A stretch of DNA of 64,000 bases from Lachnospiraceae bacterium. GTDB lineage: Bacteria > Bacillota > Clostridia > Lachnospirales > Lachnospiraceae. The stretch spans positions 36,028-100,027 of the forward strand of contig JAFRNR010000011.1 of NCBI GenBank assembly GCA_017430085.1, in the 5' to 3' direction. The notes under the pieces are model-generated. The model searched no databases. It worked only from the letters and a program-made list of their open reading frames with translations, and was not told the origin of the DNA. Position numbers and translations under genes: made by a program. Shown one piece after another: positions 58,501 through 64,000 of this stretch (position 1 is its first letter; the number at the start of each line of letters is the position of its first letter).

Positions 58501-59007
58501 ATGAAAATCATTCTTGATCCGGAAGATTCTCAAAAACTGGCCGGACAATATGAGCAGCATTCCCCATGGCTGCTGGGCTTTGCCATGTCTGTTCTGAAAA
58601 ACCAATCAGATGCGGAAGATGCCGTTCATGAAGCCTTTCTGTATGTGGCATCGCATTATAAAAAATACCGGGACCTGGATACGGATGCTCTGCGGGGGGC
58701 GCTGTACACCGCGACAAAGTGCCGCTGCATCAATATCATCCATAAACGGAATTCCTGTGAAAACGGATTGGAAGAAGAGATCTGTCCGGAGGATATCCTT
58801 CAGGCTGAGACGAAGCTGATGTTTGATGCGGCAATCCTCTCGCTGCCTGTAATGGAACGCGAAGTTTTTCTGATGCATTTTGCCGATGGCTTCAATCTGA
58901 AGGAAATCTCGGAAATGATGAACGTCAACTACAATACCGTGAGGAAAAAATGGTGCAGCGCAAAAAAGAAATTATGGGATCAATTGATGGAGAACGGATA
59001 TGAATAA
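58501..59007 (+). CDS. ECF-type RNA polymerase sigma factor
   Basis: A 168-residue sigma-70 family protein lacking regions 1 and 3. Region 2 spans about 20–85 (LGFAMSVLKNQSDAEDAVHEAFLYVASHY), and region 4 about 110–160 (ILSLPVMEREVFLMHFADGFNLKEISEMMNVNYNTVRKKWCSAKKKL). The next gene, overlapping by eight bases, encodes a membrane DUF4367 protein that probably acts as its anti-sigma factor. The target promoter is not recognisable. Confidence 0.9.
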   Translation: MKIILDPEDSQKLAGQYEQHSPWLLGFAMSVLKNQSDAEDAVHEAFLYVASHYKKYRDLDTDALRGALYTATKCRCINIIHKRNSCENGLEEEICPEDILQAETKLMFDAAILSLPVMEREVFLMHFADGFNLKEISEMMNVNYNTVRKKWCSAKKKLWDQLMENGYE

Positions 59008-59695
59008 GAAAGAATACCAGAAACAGTTGAAGGAAGCCGCCGGGAGAGTACAGAGGAGATTGCTGGATGCCGCAGAACAGGAGTCGGCTTCCTGCCGCGT
59101 GACTCCTTCCCCTGAATTCAGAATGAAAATGGAAAAGATTTTGTACAGGCAGGAAAAACCCGGACGCTTCCGGGGGAGAAGACGGGTAGTGGCCGTTGTC
59201 ATGACCCTGTTTCTCGCCGTGATCTGCTGGCTGGCTGTTGACAGTAAGGCCCGGGCAGCTGTGATAGATTGGGTAAGAGAAATCACGGGAAACCGGACTG
59301 TGTATACATTTAACATCGAGACGGAGGCGGGGAAGGAAGTCTATAAAATTGTCCCCGCAAAGCTGCCGGAGGGCTTTGAACTGAAAGAAGAGCGCTGGAG
59401 TGATGCTTCTTATTATGCTGAATACTTTTGCCGGAATGAAACAAACAGTGTATTTATTCTTGGCGTAAACAGAATTGAAAAAGATTCTCCGTATCAGGTG
59501 ATAGGTCATGGAGAAGGAGAGTACAGCCGGATCAAGGTAAAGGGAGTTGAGATAGACTGCTATACCGGAAATGACAGAGAAAACAGTGACTTTGTGTGGA
59601 TCGATGAAGCGAACAGATTATTTGTCTATCTGTCATCATCTCTTTCCCAGGAACAGAATAATGAAATTCTTGAGGGCTTATTGGTACGGCATTAA
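59000..59695 (+). CDS. DUF4367-type membrane protein, probable anti-sigma factor
   Basis: A 231-residue protein. The cytoplasmic N-terminus (about 1–62) is helical and charged, followed by one membrane helix (about 62–80). The extracytoplasmic part begins KARAAVIDWVREITGN and holds a DUF4367-like domain (LPEGFELKEERW...). The layout, with the sigma gene overlapping upstream, is that of ECF anti-sigma pairs in Clostridia. Binding to the sigma factor is inferred. Confidence 0.82.
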   Translation: MNKKEYQKQLKEAAGRVQRRLLDAAEQESASCRVTPSPEFRMKMEKILYRQEKPGRFRGRRRVVAVVMTLFLAVICWLAVDSKARAAVIDWVREITGNRTVYTFNIETEAGKEVYKIVPAKLPEGFELKEERWSDASYYAEYFCRNETNSVFILGVNRIEKDSPYQVIGHGEGEYSRIKVKGVEIDCYTGNDRENSDFVWIDEANRLFVYLSSSLSQEQNNEILEGLLVRH

Positions 59696-59737
59696 TAACG
59701 GCTTAAAAAACATAAGAATAATACGGAGGTGCTTTTT

Positions 59738-60088
59738 ATGAAAAAAAGAATCGCAGCATTATTGATCGTTGGAATGATCTTCATGTCTGCAACTATGGCA
59801 GAAGCGTCAGTAATTCCGGCTCCGCAGCTTTCATTCAGCGGAACAACGGCAAACTGCATCGGTCAGGTAGCTGCACCGGCATGTTATGTGACAGCTACGC
59901 TTTCCCTTTGGCAAGGCAATACGGAATTGATCTCATGGTCGCAATCAGGATATCACAGTATTTATATCCAGGAAAGCTGTGATGTGGCATATGGCATAAC
60001 ATATACCCTGAAACTGAACGGGACGATCAACGGCGTTGCCTTTCCGGAAGCAAGCGTCCGCAGAACAAATTATGAGCCAAATAAGTAA
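59738..60088 (+). CDS. Small secreted protein of unknown function
   Basis: A 116-residue protein with a clear signal peptide (KKRIAALLIVGMIFMSATMAEA, probable cleavage near residue 24). The mature ~92 residues are rich in Ser/Thr/aromatic residues and alternate as beta strands, with three cysteines (TANCIG, APACYV, ESCDVAY). ATG 59738 follows GGAGGT by seven bases. It lies 42 bases after the DUF4367 gene and may be an output of the sigma system. No homologue is recognised. Confidence 0.75.
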   Translation: MKKRIAALLIVGMIFMSATMAEASVIPAPQLSFSGTTANCIGQVAAPACYVTATLSLWQGNTELISWSQSGYHSIYIQESCDVAYGITYTLKLNGTINGVAFPEASVRRTNYEPNK

Positions 60089-60124
60089 ACGGCATCCGGA
60101 ATCAGTTAAACGGGAAGAATATTC

Positions 60125-60153
60125 TTGACAGAACATTTGTTCGGCATTATACT
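60125..60153 (+). promoter_or_regulatory. SOS-controlled promoter (LexA box) of the Y-family polymerase
   Basis: A consensus TTGACA (60125–60130) and TATACT (60148–60153) are exactly 17 bases apart. Between them lies GAACATTTGTTC (60131–60142), a perfect match to the Firmicute LexA box GAAC-N4-GTTC. Confidence 0.88.
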
Positions 60154-60175
60154 ATATCCGTGGGGGGACGACGAT

Positions 60176-61630
60176 ATGCCGGACAAAGTTTATATCGCGA
60201 TCGATCTGAAATCCTTTTACGCCTCTGTGGAGTGCGTCGACCGGGGGCTGGATCCTTTGCGTGCCGATCTGGTAGTGGCGGATGAGAGCCGCACGGACAA
60301 GACGATCTGTCTGGCGGTCTCTCCGTCGCTCAAGGCGCTGGGGATCTCCGGCCGCGCCCGTCTCTTCGAAGCCAAAGCCCGGGTTCGGGAAGTGAACGCC
60401 GTCCGGAAACAGAAAATTGAAATGATCGTGGCGCCGCCTCGCATGCGGCGATACATGCAGGTGAGCCGCCAGATCTATCAGATATACTTGCGGTTCGTAG
60501 GGCCGGAGGATATCTTTGCCTATTCCGTGGATGAAGTGTTCATCGACGCGACTAGGTATCTGGAGCCGAACCGGACGGATGCGCACGGCTTCGCGCGGAT
60601 GCTGATCCGCCAGGTATTGCAGGAGACCGGGATCACGGCTACGGCCGGCATCGGGACCAACCTGTATCTGGCCAAGATCGCGATGGATATTGTGGCGAAG
60701 CATATCCCGGCGGATGCGGACGGCGTGCGCATCGCGGAACTGACGGAGCGCAGTTACCGGGAGCAGCTCTGGACGCACGAGCCCATCACGGATTTCTGGC
60801 GCGTGGGGCCGGGCATCGCGCGGCGCCTGAAAAGCCGCGGCATCACTACGATGGGGGATGTGGCGCGCTGCTCCGTCGGCGGCGAAAATGATTTCTATAA
60901 CGAGGACCTGCTGTACCGCCTGCTCGGCGTGAATGCGGAACTGCTGATCGATCATGCCTGGGGCTGGGAACCTACGGAGATCAAAGACATCAAAGCCTAT
61001 CAGCCGGAAAACCGCAGCCTCTGCTCCGGCCAGGTGCTGCCCGTGCCGTATGAAGCGGAAACGGGCTGCGTCGTGGTGCGGGAGATGGCGGACGGCCTGG
61101 CCATGGACCTGGTGCGGAAAGGGCTGGAAACGGACCAGCTGGTGATGGACGTCGTGTATGACGTTGAAAACGTGCTGGATCCGGAGCGGCGGAAACGCTA
61201 TAAAGGTGCGGTGAAAACGGACCGATACGGCCGCGAAGCGCCGGCGCCCGCGCACGGATCCGTCAATCTGGACGGGTTTTCCTCCTCCTCGCTGGAACTG
61301 ATCGACGCGGCGGAAAAGCTTTACCGGCGTATCACGGACCCTTCGCTGCTTGTGCGCCGTTTTTATCTGACTGTCAACCATATCCGGACGGAAGGCGCCG
61401 CGGAGGAGCCGGCCGCGCCGGAGCAGCTGAGCCTGTTCCGGGATTACGAAGCGGAAGAAGCGGAGAGACAGAAGAAAAAACAGCAGCGGGACAAGGAACG
61501 CCGCGCGCAGGAGACCGTTCTGGCCCTGCGGGAGCGCTTCGGGAAAAACGCCGTGCTGCGCGGCATGAACTTCGAGGAAGGCGCCACCGCCCGGGAGCGG
61601 AACGCCCAGGTGGGAGGCCATCATGAGTAA
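60176..61630 (+). CDS. Y-family DNA polymerase (UvrX/DinB/UmuC-like)
   Basis: A 484-residue lesion-bypass polymerase. The catalytic start is YIAIDLKSFYASVECVDRGLDP (first Asp and steric Phe-Tyr), and the second acidic motif is FAYSVDEVFIDAT. TAGIGTNLYLAKIAMD forms the thumb, and WRVGPGIARRLKSRGITTMGDVA is a helix-hairpin-helix. A little-finger domain and a charged tail follow; PEQLSLF is a likely beta-clamp-binding motif. ATG 60176 follows GGGGGGACGACG; the TTG at 60125 is part of the -35 box. SOS regulated and coupled to the next gene. Confidence 0.92.
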   Translation: MPDKVYIAIDLKSFYASVECVDRGLDPLRADLVVADESRTDKTICLAVSPSLKALGISGRARLFEAKARVREVNAVRKQKIEMIVAPPRMRRYMQVSRQIYQIYLRFVGPEDIFAYSVDEVFIDATRYLEPNRTDAHGFARMLIRQVLQETGITATAGIGTNLYLAKIAMDIVAKHIPADADGVRIAELTERSYREQLWTHEPITDFWRVGPGIARRLKSRGITTMGDVARCSVGGENDFYNEDLLYRLLGVNAELLIDHAWGWEPTEIKDIKAYQPENRSLCSGQVLPVPYEAETGCVVVREMADGLAMDLVRKGLETDQLVMDVVYDVENVLDPERRKRYKGAVKTDRYGREAPAPAHGSVNLDGFSSSSLELIDAAEKLYRRITDPSLLVRRFYLTVNHIRTEGAAEEPAAPEQLSLFRDYEAEEAERQKKKQQRDKERRAQETVLALRERFGKNAVLRGMNFEEGATARERNAQVGGHHE

Positions 61631-61829
61631 GGATATCAGGGATTACCGGGACCTGCTGGACCGGCCGCATCCGGAATCGAAAAAACATCCGCGGATGTCC
61701 CGTGAGAGCCGGGCTGCGCAGTTTTCGCCGTTCGCGTCGCTGAAAGGGTATGAGGAACTGATCGAGGAAGGCGCCCGCGACGCGGAAGAAAAGTACGGCC
61801 GTGAGGACCGGGAAGAGTTTTTTGACTAG
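61623..61829 (+). CDS. Small YolD-like partner of the Y-family polymerase
   Basis: A 68-residue charged protein overlapping the polymerase gene by eight bases. The RMSRESRAAQFSPFASLKGYEELI segment is typical of small YolD-type proteins encoded beside UvrX/DinB genes in Firmicutes. The C-terminus is Asp/Glu-rich. Its role is unknown; co-regulation by LexA through the upstream promoter is expected. Confidence 0.8.
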   Translation: MSKDIRDYRDLLDRPHPESKKHPRMSRESRAAQFSPFASLKGYEELIEEGARDAEEKYGREDREEFFD

Positions 61830-61858
61830 ATTCGAATAATAAAAAAGGGAGGCGGCTG

Positions 61859-63769
61859 TCAGGCCAGGTCCTCCCATTTGCTGTATAATTCCTCCAGCCG
61901 GGCTCTCAGATCCCCGGCTTCTTTGTCCAGGGCCATGAGCCGGACCGGATCGACGGCCACCTCCGGCGAGGCCATCTGCGCCTCGAGGCGCGCCAGCGAA
62001 GCTTCCGCCTGCTCGATCGCTTCCTCGCAGCGCTTCAGGTCGTTCTCTTTTTTGCGGCGCTGGGCGTCCGCTTCTTTTTTATTGCGCCATTCGCGGGCGG
62101 CATCGGTCTCAGCCGCGGGCCCGGAGGCATCGGAACCGGCCGCAGCAACGGCGGCGTCCCTCATCTGGGCCTTCTTCTCCAGATAATAATCGTAATTCCC
62201 CGCATATTCCGTCAGCGTGCAGCCGTCCAGCTCCAGGATCCGCCCCGCCAGCCGGTTGATGAAATAGCGGTCGTGGGAGACGAAGAGCAGCGTGCCTTCG
62301 TAGCGCGACAGCGCTTCCTCCAGGATCTCGCGTGAGGTAATGTCCAGGTGGTTGGTGGGCTCGTCCAGGATCAGGAAATTGCAGGGCGAGAGCATTAGTT
62401 TGGCCAGGCTCAGCCGCCCTTTTTCGCCGCCGGAAAGGACGGAGATGGGTTTGAACACGTCGTCGCCGGTAAACAGGAAGGAGGCAAGCGTATTGCGGAT
62501 CTCCGTGTCCGTCATGCGCGGGTAGGAGAGGCGGAATTCGTCGAAAAGCGTGTTGCTTTCGTCAAATAAGTGCTGCTCCTGGTCGTAGTAGCCGGGTTTC
62601 ACCTGAGCGCCAAGACGGACGGAGCCGCTGTCCGGCGTCAGCGCGCCGGTGACGATCTTGAGCAGGCTGGTCTTGCCCGTCCCGTTATCCCCGATGATCG
62701 CGGTCTTTTCCCCGCGCCGCACCGTGAAATCCAGCCCGGCAAACAGCGTCCGCGTCCCGAAGCCCTTGCTCAGGTCCCGGACTTCCAGCACCTGCTCCCC
62801 GCTCACCGCGGAGGAGGCCAGCGTGAGATGCATCGCGTCCCGCACTTCCTGCGGCTTCTCCAGCCGCTCGATCATATCCAGCCGCTTCTCCCGGCTTTCT
62901 GCCCGCTTGATGGACTTCTCCCGGTTGAACGACTTCAGCTTCGCGATGACCTCTTCCTCGTGTTTGATCGTCCGCTGCTGGTTGATGTAATGCTTCAGCG
63001 CGATCTGGCGCTCCGCGGCCTTTTTCGCCGCGTACGCCGTGTAATTCCCGCTGTACATCGAGACCCGGCCGAGTTCGACTTCGATGATCTTCGTGACCAC
63101 GCGGTCCATGAAATACCGGTCGTGGGAGACGATCAGCACTGCGCCGGGGTAGTCCTTCAGATACCCTTCCAGCCAGGCCACGGAACGGATGTCCAGATGG
63201 TTGGTCGGCTCGTCCAGCAGGATCAGGTCCGGGCGGGAGAGCAGCAGTTTGCCCAGCGCGACACGGGTCTTTTCGCCGCCGGAGAGCACGCGGCAGGGCT
63301 TGCCGAAATCCTCCTCCGAAAAGCCGAGACCCTTGATGACGCCGGCGACTTCGCTGCGCAGGGCATAACCGCCTTCGTCCTCGAAGCGGTGGGAGAGCCG
63401 GCTGTATTCCTCCATCAGGCCCGCCAGCGCCTCGCCGTCCTTCCCGGCCATTTCGGCCTCCAGGACCCGCAGCTGGCGCTCCATCTCGAAGATGTCCGCG
63501 CGTGCAGAAGCCACTTCATCGTAGATCGTCGCGTCGGAACTGATCTCCTGATGCTGCTTGAGATACCCGAGCCGCGCGTCTTTCGTCAGAATGACTTCAC
63601 CGCCGTCCGGCGCGTACACGCCCGTGATGACGTTCAGCAGCGTCGTTTTCCCGGCGCCGTTGATCCCCACTACCGCCGCCTTTTCTTTTTCTTCCAGGTG
63701 AAAATACCCGCCTTTCAGAACGGGTTCTTCGTGGAAAGTCTTTATGATCTCGCGGCAGGCCAGCAGCAT
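61859..63769 (-). CDS. ABC-F family ATP-binding protein
   Basis: A 636-residue protein with two ABC domains and no membrane part, so a ribosome-acting ABC-F ATPase rather than a transporter. Walker A motifs are GINGAGKTTLL and GDNGTGKTSLL. Signatures are LSGGEKTRVALGK and LSGGEKGRLSLAK, and Walker B motifs are LILLDEPTNHLD and FLILDEPTNHLD. The interdomain linker (INQQRTIKHEEEVIAKLKSF...) and a coiled-coil C-terminus resemble YdiF/Uup. It could be a housekeeping translation factor or an antibiotic protection protein; no resistance evidence is visible. Confidence 0.93.
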   Translation of the reverse strand: MLLACREIIKTFHEEPVLKGGYFHLEEKEKAAVVGINGAGKTTLLNVITGVYAPDGGEVILTKDARLGYLKQHQEISSDATIYDEVASARADIFEMERQLRVLEAEMAGKDGEALAGLMEEYSRLSHRFEDEGGYALRSEVAGVIKGLGFSEEDFGKPCRVLSGGEKTRVALGKLLLSRPDLILLDEPTNHLDIRSVAWLEGYLKDYPGAVLIVSHDRYFMDRVVTKIIEVELGRVSMYSGNYTAYAAKKAAERQIALKHYINQQRTIKHEEEVIAKLKSFNREKSIKRAESREKRLDMIERLEKPQEVRDAMHLTLASSAVSGEQVLEVRDLSKGFGTRTLFAGLDFTVRRGEKTAIIGDNGTGKTSLLKIVTGALTPDSGSVRLGAQVKPGYYDQEQHLFDESNTLFDEFRLSYPRMTDTEIRNTLASFLFTGDDVFKPISVLSGGEKGRLSLAKLMLSPCNFLILDEPTNHLDITSREILEEALSRYEGTLLFVSHDRYFINRLAGRILELDGCTLTEYAGNYDYYLEKKAQMRDAAVAAAGSDASGPAAETDAAREWRNKKEADAQRRKKENDLKRCEEAIEQAEASLARLEAQMASPEVAVDPVRLMALDKEAGDLRARLEELYSKWEDLA

Positions 63770-63797
63770 GGCATCCTCCTGAATTCAAACGATACCT

Positions 63798-63826
63798 ATC
63801 ATAGCGGATTTTGCCCCGGAGGGCAA
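63798..63826 (-). promoter_or_regulatory. Promoter of the ABC-F gene
   Basis: On the minus strand TTGCCC and TATGAT with a 17-base spacer, 28 bases before the start. Confidence 0.65.
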
Positions 63827-63846
63827 GCCGAAGTTTCGGCTTTTTC
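63825..63846. terminator. Hairpin between the ABC-F gene and the transposase end
   Basis: AAGCCGAA and TTTCGGCTT pair around a short loop, followed by TTTTC on the plus strand. Confidence 0.55.
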
Positions 63847-63871
63847 GCAATACTTTGTCTTTGTGGGTTTG

Positions 63872-64000
63872 TCAAACATATATTACACCCGATTCCAGGA
63901 AGTCACGAAGGACTTGGTTAGGGGAGAGCCAGTGCAACGGCCGCATGGGGAAGTTGTTATAGTCCCTGCGATTGTATAGCTTAAGGCAGGAGGCAAAGTC
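63872..64000 (-). mobile_element. C-terminal end of an integrase-core transposase, cut by the window edge
   Basis: Read on the minus strand, the last 129 bases stay open for 42 residues and end in TGA at 63874–63872. The segment LYNRRDYNNFPMRPLHWLSP followed by NQVLRDFLESGVIYV resembles the end of rve-type (DDE) transposases, where a YN...RPH-like motif precedes a (L/T)SPxx helix. The start and the element's other features lie beyond the window, so the family cannot be assigned. Confidence 0.7.

Noticed and set aside
60125..60175. TTG at 60125 as start of the Y-family polymerase
   Set aside because: This TTG is the -35 hexamer of the SOS promoter. ATG 60176 has a ribosome binding site and matches the family start.

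Overview
The window reads as a chromosomal segment of a GC-rich, anaerobic, probably spore-forming Clostridia-type Firmicute. The taxonomic call is inference. It rests on the rpmB–asp23–yloV(fakA)–recG block known from Bacillus and Clostridia, a GerW/YtfJ sporulation protein, an anaerobic class III ribonucleotide reductase with its activase, an [FeFe]-hydrogenase-like protein, a ferredoxin-linked 2-oxoacid oxidoreductase, and Firmicute-style promoters and ribosome binding sites. Most genes are GC-rich and tightly packed. The stretch from about 57.0 to 59.7 kb is visibly AT-richer and looks acquired.

Layout. 0–4.2 kb: rpoZ, rimO, pgsA, a small unknown gene, a DUF2953-type membrane protein and gerW. 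4.3–12.7 kb: rpmB, a TetR-type regulator, asp23, a FakA-like DAK2 protein, recG, galactokinase, aldose 1-epimerase and a CvpA-type protein. 12.7–20.7 kb: an M3 oligoendopeptidase and pseudouridine-5'-phosphate glycosidase (minus strand), then msrA, an xseA with an extra N-terminal domain, xseB, a two-component system and a DUF5721-like gene. Two tRNA genes, Leu(AAG) and Gly(CCC), and a DMT transporter follow. 22–30.7 kb: a branched-chain amino acid fermentation locus, namely a P-loop ATPase, a four-subunit 2-oxoacid:ferredoxin oxidoreductase, a CoA-transferase, a FadR-type regulator, a branched-chain aminotransferase and an M18 aminopeptidase. Together these could turn peptides and branched-chain amino acids into branched acyl-CoA and free acid, making reduced ferredoxin and ATP or activated CoA.

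32.2–43.6 kb holds the most intriguing system: eleven minus-strand genes, nearly all overlapping or within 42 bases of each other, behind one strong promoter. They encode an AMP-forming ligase with a fused carrier-protein domain, two PlsC-type acyltransferases, a second AMP-forming ligase, a free acyl carrier protein, an LRAT-like acyltransferase/hydrolase, two alpha/beta hydrolases, a DegV (FakB-like) fatty-acid-binding protein, a GPH-type transporter and a second DAK2 (FakA-like) protein. I infer a dedicated acyl-ACP and acyl-phosphate lipid-remodelling or lipid-synthesis pathway, like a split and elaborated Aas system. I know of no description of it as a unit.

43.7–55.7 kb: an ABC exporter pair, two divergent MATE transporters, a PdaA-like deacetylase, an [FeFe]-hydrogenase-like protein, thioredoxin reductase, and nrdD (with a fused thioredoxin-like domain) plus nrdG, with tandem NrdR-like boxes upstream of nrdD. 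55.7–60.1 kb is accessory DNA: a 5'-truncated RHS gene whose tip carries a JAMM-like motif, a probable immunity lipoprotein, a small membrane protein, and an ECF sigma/DUF4367/secreted-protein trio. 60.1–64 kb: a LexA-box-controlled Y-family polymerase with a small partner gene, an ABC-F ATPase, and the end of a transposase running off the right edge. Two families of short palindromic repeats are scattered between genes.
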